This document shows positions 37,658 through 45,944 of a stretch of 64,000 bases of DNA, one piece after another. Made by a program: the position numbers and the translations under genes. Numbering within the stretch: the stretch's first letter is position 1; each line of letters begins with the position of its first letter. The notes below the pieces were generated by a model. That model was not told the origin of the DNA and made no database searches. It saw only the letters and a program-made list of their open reading frames with translations. Origin of the DNA: Pectobacterium parmentieri (GTDB lineage Bacteria > Pseudomonadota > Gammaproteobacteria > Enterobacterales > Enterobacteriaceae); NCBI RefSeq assembly GCF_001742145.1, contig NZ_CP015749.1, forward strand, positions 1,798,001 through 1,862,000. The letters are read 5' to 3'.

Positions 37658-38725
37658 TTATGCGATTAATGCAAATTCGGCCGGATTCATCCCCAGTGAT
37701 ATTCCCGCCTCTACGATTTTCTGCCACTCCTGGTCGGACACATAAATACCGTCAGCACGGCGTTGCGCCTGAGACAAACGTTCTGGCTCACCCGCGATTA
37801 AAATAGGCTGCGTCGGATCGGGGGCCGTTGAAGAACGGACGTAGTCCAGCATGGCATCATATTCTTTTTGCAACCACGCCATAGAAACCATGCTGGTGGG
37901 ATCGATAACAATCGTCGTCATGTTATTCACTATCGCGCCCTGACGCACGTTCTCCGGCTGAATAGTTCCACCGCCAGAAAGCAACCCTGCCAGCATTTCA
38001 GCCGCTAAAATCAACCCGCCGCCTTTATGTTTCGCAATCGGCTTCAACGCGCCGTGCTTTTCGCCTTCCCACATGACTTTCGGATCGTTAGTGGAAACAC
38101 CGTTGCAATCCAGCATCACCTCTTCATCAAACGTTTTACCTGCTAGGTACGCAACGCGGGTTTTCCCCAGTGCCACCACGCTGGTGGCAAAATCCAGGAC
38201 AAAAGCCGCATTGTGCTCCGTTGGCGGGAATGCAATACAGATCGGGTTTGTCCCGAAGCGTGCTTCACTGCCACACCAGGGAGCCACGATCGGCTCAAGA
38301 TCGTTAACATTGACAAAGTGTATCGAAACAAGCCCGGCGTCTGCCGCCATTTCCCCATAGGTCCCGATACGCCCTAGGTGACAGGTCGACGACAGGGTCA
38401 TTAAGCACACTCCCGTCGTTTTCACTCGCTCAATGGCCGCTCGCATCGCTTCTTTACCCGTACGCTGACCAAAACCGCGATCGCCGGTAAATTGCAGTAC
38501 AGCCCCACTGTCACGCAGTAAACGCGCCGGAGTGTTCGGGTGCATAATCCCTTTCCCGATAAACTCTACATAGTGCGGTAACATCCCTACGCCATGGCTG
38601 TCATGCCCTTTAAGATTAGCGGCCACAAGGTGCTCAGTGACAATACGAGCTTCATTTTCTTCACATCCTGCTTTCTGCAATACGACTTGTACTGTCGTCA
38701 TCAGACGATTGGCTGAAATCTGCAT
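37658..38725 (-). CDS. Malate/lactate-type (Ldh2 family) dehydrogenase
   Basis: 355 residues of the NAD(P)-dependent Ldh2/MDH2 family, similar to E. coli YbiC (HcxB). Features: GHDSHGVGMLPHYVEF, FGQRTGKEAM, the catalytic-site STCHLGRIGTYGE, GTNPICIAFP and LDFATSVVALGKTRVA. It probably oxidises a 2-hydroxyacid. ATG 38725 follows GGGAAGAGG; an upstream in-frame ATG (38740) has no ribosome site. The exact substrate cannot be read from sequence. Confidence 0.85.
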   Translation of the reverse strand: MQISANRLMTTVQVVLQKAGCEENEARIVTEHLVAANLKGHDSHGVGMLPHYVEFIGKGIMHPNTPARLLRDSGAVLQFTGDRGFGQRTGKEAMRAAIERVKTTGVCLMTLSSTCHLGRIGTYGEMAADAGLVSIHFVNVNDLEPIVAPWCGSEARFGTNPICIAFPPTEHNAAFVLDFATSVVALGKTRVAYLAGKTFDEEVMLDCNGVSTNDPKVMWEGEKHGALKPIAKHKGGGLILAAEMLAGLLSGGGTIQPENVRQGAIVNNMTTIVIDPTSMVSMAWLQKEYDAMLDYVRSSTAPDPTQPILIAGEPERLSQAQRRADGIYVSDQEWQKIVEAGISLGMNPAEFALIA

Positions 38726-38928
38726 ACCTCTTCCCTTCATCTACTGATTGATTATTCATTGGATTCATCCTACTGCGGAACAGGAATGAATGTCATAGCA
38801 AATAAAGAACAGTATTTTTGAAAAAGAAAAGCAAATCTCTCTGATATTCACTTCAAGAGAGGAGAGCTATTATTCACCACATCAAGTAACAACGCCTAGT
38901 TAACCGACTAAACCTGAAGGAATGAATC

Positions 38929-39156
38929 ATGAAAAGCATCAAAAATTTTATCGCAGTTATTGCACTATCTACTTTGTCTTTCGGTGCCTTTGCCGCACAA
39001 GAAATCGCGACCGTTTCTATCAGTGGTGCGAAAACATTGGATTCTTTTGAAGCTCAGGTCGCTCAAAAAGCCCAAAAAGCAGGCGCGTCATCATATCGCA
39101 TCGTATCTGCTACCGGCCGCGATCAGTTACACGGCACCGCGATTCTGTATAAATAA
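38929..39156 (+). CDS. DUF1471 (YdgH/BhsA/McbA-like) periplasmic protein
   Basis: 75 residues: signal peptide MKSIKNFIAVIALSTLSFGA with cleavage after AFA, then the compact DUF1471 domain ending RIVSATGRDQLHGTAILYK. Family members are stress- and biofilm-related enterobacterial periplasmic proteins. AAGGA precedes ATG by about eight bases. Confidence 0.88.
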   Translation: MKSIKNFIAVIALSTLSFGAFAAQEIATVSISGAKTLDSFEAQVAQKAQKAGASSYRIVSATGRDQLHGTAILYK

Positions 39157-39173
39157 CTCACACCAGACGTCAG

Positions 39174-39200
39174 GGAGCCTCAGGGCTCCTCTGTCGTATT
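39174..39200 (+). terminator. Short hairpin after the DUF1471 gene
   Basis: GGAGCC (39174-39179) pairs with GGCTCC (39184-39189) and a T-containing tail follows. Weak. Confidence 0.45.
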
Positions 39201-39422
39201 TTGCTCAGTAATCACCTCGCCAATCCTTCTATACTTCATCTCATCATGACTGCGTTAATACGTTCAATCGCCATCAGAAAGATATTTATTTTTAGCTTCA
39301 ATCATTAAATATTGTCGCGTCATCCTAAAAGGATAAAATTCAGTTTATCGCTGAAGATAGTTGTGTTTTCCTGTCTACCTGATGGCAATAAAAGGTATTC
39401 GCATAATAAAGGGAGAAGAGTT

Positions 39423-39914
39423 ATGTCCGTTCGCTATGCTATGGCTGATGAAGCTGAACGTTTATGGCTAATTAGGAATGAGGCAATTCGTTCGGGATGT
39501 CAGGCGGTTTATGATAATGAAACCATCATGGCATTCACACCCGATACTATGCCTGAAGGATATCGACATGCCATCATTAATAACCCCTTTTTCGTCATTG
39601 ACGACACCATACTTTCCCTCCCTGTCGCAACGGGTTTTCTTGATATAACAAATAATAGCGTTGAAGCTATTTTCACCTTGCCGAACTACCAGAATAAAGG
39701 ACTCGCTACAAAAATTCTGGATGCGATAAAAAATGAAGCAAAAACGCGTGGAATAACGGTGCTAACACTGTCCTCAACGCCTAATGCCGTCGCATTTTAC
39801 CAAGCAAATGGATTTAGCATTGATAAACAGGGAGAATACTATTCTGGCTCTGCCAAGAGATCTCTCCCCTGTGTTGATATGTCGCTCGATATGCGCCTAT
39901 ATCATATATCCTAA
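39423..39914 (+). CDS. GNAT-family N-acetyltransferase
   Basis: 163 residues. GNAT fold with the acetyl-CoA loop in FTLPNYQNKGLATKILDAIK (motif Q/R-x-x-G-x-A) and the C-terminal VAFYQANGFSIDKQGEYY. ATG 39423 follows GGGAGAAG; the open frame extends to 39312 without a ribosome site. Substrate unknown. Codon use is more AT-rich than in the core genes around, consistent with an accessory gene. Confidence 0.82.
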   Translation: MSVRYAMADEAERLWLIRNEAIRSGCQAVYDNETIMAFTPDTMPEGYRHAIINNPFFVIDDTILSLPVATGFLDITNNSVEAIFTLPNYQNKGLATKILDAIKNEAKTRGITVLTLSSTPNAVAFYQANGFSIDKQGEYYSGSAKRSLPCVDMSLDMRLYHIS

Positions 39915-39987
39915 GGTGGGTTAATCATGGATGATGAGGCCGAAGTAGCGGGCATTAATCGAAAACAATCATGATGCATAAACAAAA

Positions 39988-40016
39988 AACCCCAGCTTTA
40001 CGCTAGGGTTTTTTTT
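39988..40016. terminator. Terminator between the GNAT gene and the cold-shock gene
   Basis: AACCCCAGC (39988-39996), loop TTTAC, GCTAGGGTT with one mismatch, then eight T on the plus strand. A-runs on the other side suggest it may serve both strands. Confidence 0.75.
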
Positions 40017-40105
40017 GTGCTCTTCTTGGCCGCTCCGGTTGAAACCATCATCGCTATCGCAAGAGAAACATCAATTCCAATTGGCTGTATTACAGCGCAA
40101 CGTTA

Positions 40106-40318
40106 TTACAGTGCAACAACGTTACCGGCTGATGGGCCTTTCTGACCATTTTCAATGGTGAACTCAACCTTTTGGCCTTCGTCCAGAGTTTTGAAGTCGT
40201 TGCTCTGGATTGCAGAGAAGTGTACGAATACATCTTTGCTACCGTTATCAGGAGTAATGAAACCAAAACCTTTACCAGCGTCAAACCATTTTACTAAACC
40301 AGTCATTTTATTAGACAT
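40106..40318 (-). CDS. CspA-family cold-shock protein
   Basis: 70 residues with RNP1 KGFGFI and RNP2 VFVHF. The N-terminus [12 protein letters not shown] is that of the cold-inducible CspB/CspG type rather than CspC/CspE. It binds single-stranded RNA and melts structure at low temperature. The leader carries the family upstream box, so cold induction is plausible. Confidence 0.92.
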   Translation of the reverse strand: MSNKMTGLVKWFDAGKGFGFITPDNGSKDVFVHFSAIQSNDFKTLDEGQKVEFTIENGQKGPSAGNVVAL

Positions 40319-40355
40319 AGAAATTACCTTAATTTTTTATAGCGCCTTCCGGCAA
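40319..40355 (-). promoter_or_regulatory. Cold-shock mRNA leader with upstream box
   Basis: On the minus strand TTTGCCGGAAGGCGC (ending at 40342) matches the GCCGAAAGGC upstream box found just before the ribosome site of cspA-type messages. TTAAGGTAATTTCTATG follows. The transcription start and cold box could not be fixed. Confidence 0.6.
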
Positions 40356-40678
40356 ATAGGGCCTGCGCACAGAATTTAATTAGCAACAATAAGGAGGCTC
40401 AAAGAAGGGATATCTATGGATAACACTTTGAAATGAGAACTGCTTTACTAAACTGCTTTTTAGGTCTGCGAATCAAACCGACGAGCTATTAACGCACGGA
40501 TGAAAATCTTTAGCAAGCATTTATTTTTAAAAGCCTTTAAAAGCCAACGGCAATCCTGCAACAGTCGGTAATCCTCACAGGATGCGGTGCCTTTAAAAGA
40601 CACCGCATCTGACGCTAAACCGCGATAATCATGAAAATGAACGGATGTTTTATCAACAGCCAAGATGATTTTTATCGT

Positions 40679-41089
40679 TTATTTAGTTTGCCACAACCTG
40701 TATTGTCCCCATAAGCCCACCTCTGTGACGTACTCTTGTTCGCCTCCATTCGCGATAACATCGACTGTCTTTCTCATTCCCATTGAAAGGACACTGCACT
40801 CATTGCTGACCATAAGTTTATGCAGTCCATTCTTCAAATAAGCAATTACAAATTGATTTTGTTGTAATCGTGCTACATCTCGGCCATCGACCGAAATTAA
40901 GAACTTACACACGCCACCACTGGCACTCCCTATAAACTGCTTGTTACGAGTAACCGTAATTTTTGTTTGCTGTTCACTGCTATTGGGCGTTACCAGCTCT
41001 TGATTTAAGATTGTATCAGCGGGAACATGAGGCCTTGCACATCCTGTCAAAATTATCGCACCGACCAAAACACCAATGACTTTTTTCAT
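40679..41089 (-). CDS. Putative lipoprotein
   Basis: 136 residues. Signal peptide with lipobox LTGC (cysteine at about residue 17), then a polar domain with two further cysteines (GVCKFLISVDG and SNECSVLS). No family is recognised. AGGGAT lies just upstream of the start. First of a run of minus-strand small envelope proteins ending at 43145. Confidence 0.7.
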   Translation of the reverse strand: MKKVIGVLVGAIILTGCARPHVPADTILNQELVTPNSSEQQTKITVTRNKQFIGSASGGVCKFLISVDGRDVARLQQNQFVIAYLKNGLHKLMVSNECSVLSMGMRKTVDVIANGGEQEYVTEVGLWGQYRLWQTK

Positions 41090-41415
41090 ATATCCCTATT
41101 TCCAAAAAAAATTTCAGAGTAATCCTATCATAGGTAAATTTAAGGCAAGAGAAACTCAATGAGAAATAGTTGCTGTACAAGGTTTTTTCATCGGGCTGTT
41201 GACGCTCCGGCGTAAAGAGTTGGCGGTTTGCATGCTCGAGGTCAGATCAAATCAGTGGATAGCGTTCACGAACGATATAGCGTTTAGACATCTGAGGATC
41301 TTTTTGGTCGGGAGACCCTCGCAGGTTCGCCTGCCTACATAAATCTTTGTTCGCGGATCAAGCAAATAAAAAGGCCACGCGTTAGCGCAGCCCGTATTTT
41401 TTGTACTGCGATAGC
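41090..41415. other. Intergenic stretch without a recognised gene
   Basis: 326 bases. On the minus strand a 14-codon frame starts at an ATG near 41293 (MSKRYIVRERYPLI), too short to support. Small hairpins, for example around GCAGGTTCGCCTGC (41322-41335), are visible but no promoter or gene is convincing. Confidence 0.4.
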
Positions 41416-41790
41416 TTAATGGTTAGTTAAACTCTCTTTTACTTTTGTCACACAACGAGGAACCATTAACTCTCTGAGTGTATCCCTGATATCATCGTCA
41501 TATTGTCGATTAGGAGGACGATGATCTCTGCGAAATGATTCGGCAATCCTAGCCGATGTAGCAATGTATTCCGGCTCATCAATACCGAAATCTGAAAGGC
41601 TAAAACCGCGTTCTTTGAAGTCGGATACCTCTTCATTGACGATTGCCAGCACATCTCTATCCGTTGATCCCACCTTGTCCGTAATATTCCACTCAATCAG
41701 GCAGATTTCATGTGCGGCTTTGTTGATATCATTAATGGCAGCAAATGATGTCAATGGTAAAGCCAGTGCTAACATAATGATTTTTCGCAT
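41416..41790 (-). CDS. Secreted hypothetical protein
   Basis: 124 residues with a signal peptide (MRKIIMLALALPLTSFA, cleavage after about 18), then a soluble charged domain with two cysteines (HEICLIEW and VPRCVTKV) that may form a disulfide in the periplasm. No family is recognised. Confidence 0.65.
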   Translation of the reverse strand: MRKIIMLALALPLTSFAAINDINKAAHEICLIEWNITDKVGSTDRDVLAIVNEEVSDFKERGFSLSDFGIDEPEYIATSARIAESFRRDHRPPNRQYDDDIRDTLRELMVPRCVTKVKESLTNH

Positions 41791-41865
41791 TGTAACGTCA
41801 ATCCCTTTGAAATAAAAAGAAAAAGACCCGCTAAAGCGAGCCTGGAAATAATCTTATTTGCGACG

Positions 41866-42231
41866 TTAAAGTCTTAGTTCCTTGCCACCGTTCTTTATCA
41901 AGATGTCTGCTATATCCTGATTGCCGTTAGCTATAGTTACCACTAAAGGACTATACCCATCGTCATTAACAGCATTAACATCCGCCCCTTTCTCCAGAAG
42001 AAATATGGCAATCTCTTTATTCCCAATCATCCCAGCTAAGTGCAGCGGAGTGAACCCAGCACCAGTCCTTGAATTGATTAACTCAGGATTCTTGTTGATT
42101 AACTGAATCGCTTCTTTGTTGGATTTTTTTGACCAAATTAGACCAGATAACCCTTGGTCTTCAGTCAAATCGGAAGCATAAGAGGAAAAGGAAATTAAAA
42201 TAGCAACAACAAACGATAAAACCGATTTCAT
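41866..42231 (-). CDS. Secreted ankyrin-repeat protein
   Basis: 121 residues. Signal peptide MKSVLSFVVAILISFSSYAS, then two to three ankyrin repeats: GFTPLHLAGMIGNKEIAIFL with LEKGADVNAV, and GYSPLVVTIANGNQDIADIL with IKNGG. Ankyrin repeats mediate protein contacts; periplasmic ones are sometimes immunity or anti-toxin partners, which is only a possibility here. Confidence 0.8.
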   Translation of the reverse strand: MKSVLSFVVAILISFSSYASDLTEDQGLSGLIWSKKSNKEAIQLINKNPELINSRTGAGFTPLHLAGMIGNKEIAIFLLEKGADVNAVNDDGYSPLVVTIANGNQDIADILIKNGGKELRL

Positions 42232-42409
42232 ACACGCTCCAGTGTTTCACACATCCATAAATAGAGTGCAAATGATACCAACGTTATGTTGCTAATAGTT
42301 ATCTGTTAATTTACACAGCGAACGCAAAAGAAGCACTATCACTTGAACAAAAAAAACGCACTAATGGCGGGTTTCAGAGGTTCTGTCGCTTGGACATCTT
42401 CGCAAGAAT

Positions 42410-42588
42410 TTACCACCATACATGAAAAAATTCAGTGAAAACATACCAGCACTTTGCAATTCCATTATCGGTGGTTGCGGTTTCTATATGAAATCCGTCG
42501 AATTTATCTTTTCAAATAAGTGAGCCCATTTTTCTTTCTCAACCTCAGCCATTACCGAAAACGAAAACACCGACAGCAATAAAATCAA
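42410..42588 (-). pseudogene. Frameshifted secreted-protein gene
   Basis: From TTG 42588 one minus-strand frame reads a signal peptide and mature start (LILLLSVFSFSVMA then EVEKEKWAHLFEKI) and stops early at TAG. The next frame continues without a break as FDGFHIETATTDNGIAKCWY then VFTEFFHVWW to the stop at 42410. A single indel near GATAAATTCGACG would join them. AGGAAG lies just upstream of the TTG. No family is recognised. The rest of 42232-42639 is AT-rich and empty. Confidence 0.5.
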
Positions 42589-42639
42589 TATCCTGACTTC
42601 CTTACCCTATTGATAAGATATTAAAATAAGATAACGCAG

Positions 42640-42885
42640 TCATATGGAAAAAGGATAAAAAATCCAGAAAACAATATAAATCATCGCGATACCGGCACTA
42701 AAATGACAAATAACATGCAGCCAGTATACATCTGGCCTGTCATTTCTATGAATATACTCGCGCCGACTGACGCCTTTAAAAGTCTTTGTATAAACCCCTC
42801 TACGAACGTAAATGATAGACTCCACTATCATAACGATACCACAGAGAAAAATGGCAGCTATCACGCAGTAATCCCAAACGCTCAT
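42640..42885 (-). CDS. Small two-helix membrane protein
   Basis: 81 residues: helix 1 about 5-26 (YCVIAAIFLCGIVMIVESII), a basic cytoplasmic-type loop, and helix 2 about 55-80 (LHVICHFSAGIAMIYIVFWI). No family is recognised. GGGAG lies upstream of the start on the minus strand. Confidence 0.6.
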   Translation of the reverse strand: MSVWDYCVIAAIFLCGIVMIVESIIYVRRGVYTKTFKGVSRREYIHRNDRPDVYWLHVICHFSAGIAMIYIVFWIFYPFSI

Positions 42886-42914
42886 AATACTCCCTAGCTA
42901 TTATAACCGTGCTT

Positions 42915-43145
42915 TCAGGGTTTACGGTGTTTATTGGTATACCGTTTTCTAGCCACTCCCAAGAACGTGAAAACGCCCCCGACGACGACTAACAACCAAC
43001 CCATATTCATCTGACTTTCACGAGCAGCGATCAAAAAAACATTCGTGACAAGTTTACCATCTATCACGATGGATGTACTCATATTGAATGACACGATAAG
43101 CCAGACTATCCCCGCAACTAAAGATCCTAATCCCCAATTCGTCAT
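42915..43145 (-). CDS. Small two-helix membrane protein
   Basis: 76 residues: helix 1 about 6-22, a polar periplasmic loop, helix 2 about 48-66 (MGWLLVVVGGVFTFLGVA), and a basic C-terminal tail RKRYTNKHRKP. GGAGGAAG-like ribosome site upstream. Function unknown. It lies 29 bases ahead of the preceding small membrane gene and may be co-transcribed with it. Confidence 0.6.
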   Translation of the reverse strand: MTNWGLGSLVAGIVWLIVSFNMSTSIVIDGKLVTNVFLIAARESQMNMGWLLVVVGGVFTFLGVARKRYTNKHRKP

Positions 43146-43353
43146 AATACACTTCCTCCATTGTTTAATGATTTTATCAGGGAGGACTGTTGTACAAAAG
43201 CAAAAACCCGCCGAAGCTGGTCGCGTTGTAAATTGCGAGCACGCGATCGGCTAGGACAGCATTTTTTCCATAAACTCACAGACATTTTGCTAATACCCAG
43301 CAAATCGCTGATGCGAACGAGCTAAGTAGCCAGCCCGAGGCACAAGAACATGA

Positions 43354-43536
43354 AAGGCATCAGGGATTGAATTAGATGAGAAGCCGCCGACGTTTCATGA
43401 AATAAGAAGTCTGGCTGGCAGGTTATATGAGAAAGAACAAGGAAAGGAATTTGCTCAGAAATTGCCAGGTCATAAATAAGTAAGAATGACAGAAAAATAT
43501 TTAGATAATCGAGGGAAGGAATATACCTATCTATAA
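43354..43536 (+). pseudogene. Tyrosine integrase relic (C-terminal end)
   Basis: Reads KASGIELDEKPPTFHEIRSL, then AGRLYEKEQGKEFAQKLPGHK, an in-frame TAA (43477-43479), VRMTEKYLDNRGKEY and a second stop. This is the C-terminal catalytic box of a lambdoid integrase: HEIR, GH, and tyrosine in KYLD. The TAA replaces the Ser codon expected after GHK. Everything N-terminal is gone. It points toward the adjacent sdsR gene. Confidence 0.82.
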
Positions 43537-43605
43537 AAGGCCGTATATCGAATTTCGTGGACTTTTCGTGGTTTATAAAAATAAAAACCCATAAATCAAT
43601 AAGTT

Positions 43606-43707
43606 AAAAAAAGACCGAATACGATTCCTGTATTCGGTCTAGGGAAATGGCTCTTGGGAGAGCCGTGCGCTAAAAGTTGGCATTTATACAAGCTGTAATA
43701 GCCTTGT
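43606..43707 (-). ncRNA. sdsR: Small regulatory RNA SdsR (RyeB)
   Basis: On the minus strand, ATGCCAACTTTTAGCGCACG, then GGCTCTCCCAAGAGCC, and the terminator GACCGAATAC-AGGAATC-GTATTCGGTC with seven T match the E. coli SdsR sequence I know. It is a stationary-phase Hfq- and ProQ-bound RNA that represses envelope mRNAs. CTACGCT just upstream (about 43715-43721) fits a sigmaS -10. The 5' end is estimated by alignment to about +/-3 bases. The opposite strand may encode the antisense SraC (RyeA). Confidence 0.88.
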
Positions 43708-43843
43708 AACCTTAAGCGTAGCCAACTCCCCTGCGTTTTCCAGCATCAATCCGTTCGCAATTATCACAAATGGAACAGGTTTCACACTTTACCTTAACCA
43801 TAAAGAAGCAAGAAGTTAACATTAAATAGATAAATCAATCACT

Positions 43844-44200
43844 TCATGGCTGACTATCTGGTAAGCACAGTTGCTCTGCACGGTCGATAAATGGCTGAAG
43901 GCTTTTCTTCTGTCCGGGATGTTTAGGATCGTCCAGCCAAATCACGTCTATCGGTTGTGCACTCACCTGTCCAGATTTCATCTGCGCAATAGCAGTATCG
44001 TTTAATGGATATTGCATCAACGTCCCAGTATGTAAGGCATACAGCGCATTGCCAGGGCGACAAATCAGTTGCACTTCTTCACGCGTGAAAGCCCAGCGAT
44101 CGCCATATTCCAGCCGGCTGATATTTGCCAGTTTGGCGGCAGCAAAAGCATTCGCAGAAAGTGAGGTAAGCACGATAGATAGCAAAAGTTTCTTCATCAT
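43844..44200 (-). CDS. yebY: YebY-family (DUF2511) periplasmic protein
   Basis: 118 residues with a signal peptide (MMKKLLLSIVLTSLSANAFA). Conserved RWAFTREEVQLICRPGNALY, MQYPLNDTA and KSLQPFIDRAEQLC. Function unknown; in E. coli it lies beside copper-related yobA/yebZ and next to sdsR. Here yobA and yebZ are absent. Confidence 0.88.
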   Translation of the reverse strand: MMKKLLLSIVLTSLSANAFAAAKLANISRLEYGDRWAFTREEVQLICRPGNALYALHTGTLMQYPLNDTAIAQMKSGQVSAQPIDVIWLDDPKHPGQKKSLQPFIDRAEQLCLPDSQP

Positions 44201-44481
44201 GGTATTCCCGACATGCGTATTCAGACAATGATATATGTGAGTTTTGCAGCCTTATCCAAATCAGAGAAAGACAGCATCAAACCTTATAAAACATAAAGTT
44301 GTGTATCACGACTAACGCGATCATAGCGACAGAGGAAGATGAAGTCGAGTGCGAAGCCAAGAATAAGATCGACTGCACGATATAAGTAGAAAGGTCGTTC
44401 GAGGAAAGAAATAGCGGGATAAAAAGAATGTTATCCCGCGCTCTTCAAATGCACATTGGCCGACAAAAGTGTCGATTGCCG

Positions 44482-44988
44482 TTAGGCTGACGGGGCTACC
44501 GTAGACATTTTTTTCAGATCCTGATCGATGAAGAACAGGCCGCCTTCGCTAGCATTAACCAATGCCAGTTTGTCCAGAATAGAACGGAACAGTTTTTCTT
44601 CTTCGTGCTGTTCGGCAACATACCATTGCAGGAAGTTAAATGTGGAGTAGTCCTGCAGTGCCATCGCGGCATGTGCCAGCTCATTAATTTTTGCTGTAAT
44701 CAACTGTTCATGTTCATAGGTCAACTTGAAAACATCAGCCAGCGAGTCGAAATCAATCGGCGGTGCGGCAATCGCGCCTAGTACAGGCAGGCTTCCTGTA
44801 TCGTCCAGATAGTCGAACAGGCGTTGCATGTGTTGCATTTCTTCCTGAGAATGCGTCTTCAGGAAGCTGGATGCGCCTTCAAAACCTTTGTCACCGCACC
44901 ATGCACTCATTTGCAAATACAAATTCGCGGAATAAAACTCCAGATTAAGTTGCTCATTCAGCTTCTGAATCATTTCTTTTTTTAACAT
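44482..44988 (-). CDS. ftnA: Ferritin FtnA
   Basis: 168 residues, non-haem ferritin with four-helix bundle and ferroxidase ligands: [14 protein letters not shown] (first Glu), [19 protein letters not shown] (Glu and His), and the EQHEEEKLF helix. It stores iron as a 24-mer. AGGGAG precedes the start. A Fur-like palindrome lies about 140 bases upstream in an AT-rich region (44989-45290). Confidence 0.95.
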   Translation of the reverse strand: MLKKEMIQKLNEQLNLEFYSANLYLQMSAWCGDKGFEGASSFLKTHSQEEMQHMQRLFDYLDDTGSLPVLGAIAAPPIDFDSLADVFKLTYEHEQLITAKINELAHAAMALQDYSTFNFLQWYVAEQHEEEKLFRSILDKLALVNASEGGLFFIDQDLKKMSTVAPSA

Positions 44989-45125
44989 GGTAACTCCCTA
45001 TTTCCCGGCAGGTGAAATTATTTAGGGCATTATGCCTGAAAAAATAAAATAAAAAACACTTTATTAACATTGATGATTTATAAATAAAATAACAATGTAA
45101 AACAATAAATTAGAATTATTTATAT

Positions 45126-45140
45126 TGATATCCATTATCA
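45126..45140 (-). promoter_or_regulatory. Fur-like box upstream of ftnA
   Basis: TGATATCCATTATCA matches the 7-1-7 Fur consensus TGATAAT-N-ATTATCA in 12 of 14 defined positions. E. coli ftnA is activated by Fur countering H-NS, and this AT-rich leader is compatible with that. Unproven. Confidence 0.45.
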
Positions 45141-45359
45141 ATTCAGAATGAATTTCACTGTATTATTGAGAATAATTTTTATTACCAAAAATAACAACTT
45201 CAATTTATATCATTTATGACTTTCCGGTATTAAAAATGATTCCCATTTCACAATCAGAATAATAAACATCCACATGATAAGGTGAACACTTGCCATTTTC
45301 CTGTTGCTACTTTACCGTGGCACCTATCAGTCGGTGACCAATAGGCAGGAGAAAGCGGC

Positions 45360-45590
45360 ATGGGACATAATCTGGCAGAATTATCCAAAGAGGATATGGA
45401 TAAGGTTAACGTAGACCTGGCGGCATCAGGCGTTGCCTTCAAAGAACGTTACAATATGCCAGTCATTCCAGAGGTTGTTGAGAGAGAACAACCCGAACAC
45501 CTGCGTAACTACTTTCGTGAACGTGTGATGTTTTATCGCCAACGCTCACTGCAGTTCTCTCGTTTACCCTACGAGCCTAAGTCTAAATAG
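45360..45590 (+). CDS. holE: DNA polymerase III theta subunit
   Basis: 76 residues, the family length. Conserved [36 protein letters not shown] and SRLPYEPK. Theta binds the epsilon proofreading subunit in the core polymerase. CAGGAGAA lies about ten bases ahead of ATG 45360. Confidence 0.93.
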   Translation: MGHNLAELSKEDMDKVNVDLAASGVAFKERYNMPVIPEVVEREQPEHLRNYFRERVMFYRQRSLQFSRLPYEPKSK

Positions 45591-45749
45591 CGATTCCCCG
45601 CATTCCACTCTAAGACGGCCTTACCGTGGAAAACATCCCTTTCCACGGGTTACATTCTTACACAGCAAAAATGATTTTCTGCTTGCATATCGTCCCTCAC
45701 AAGAGGTTAATGGAGTGGCAACCTTACCTTTTATCAAGCGAGGCAAGAT

Positions 45750-45860
45750 ATGAGTAAAGGACTGGATAGCAAAAAGAACAGTAAGAAAAAGCCCCTCAAA
45801 ACGGCCGCCGAAAAACGAGCCGATAAAAAGGCGAAGAAACCGCAGGCAGATATTACCTGA
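45750..45860 (+). CDS. Lysine-rich small protein, 36 aa
   Basis: ATG 45750 to TGA 45860 encodes a 36-residue peptide with about a third lysines (LDSKKNSKKKPLKTAAEKRA then DKKAKKPQ). GAGG precedes the start at good spacing. It lies alone between holE and ptrB. The composition suggests RNA or acidic-surface binding. Short basic proteins of this look are found in other enterobacteria, but I cannot name it. Confidence 0.55.
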   Translation: MSKGLDSKKNSKKKPLKTAAEKRADKKAKKPQADIT

Positions 45861-45944
45861 GTACTGATATTACCTAAGTAATGTGTCATGCCAATCGGGT
45901 AAACCCGAAGACGGGTTTACCCTCATAATTTCAGTTGCTCGCAC

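Noticed and set aside
40460..40663. 67-codon minus-strand frame upstream of the cold-shock gene
   Set aside because: It overlaps the probable leader of the cold-shock mRNA, covers a nine-pair hairpin (GATGCGGTG/CACCGCATC), lacks a clear ribosome site and matches nothing I know.
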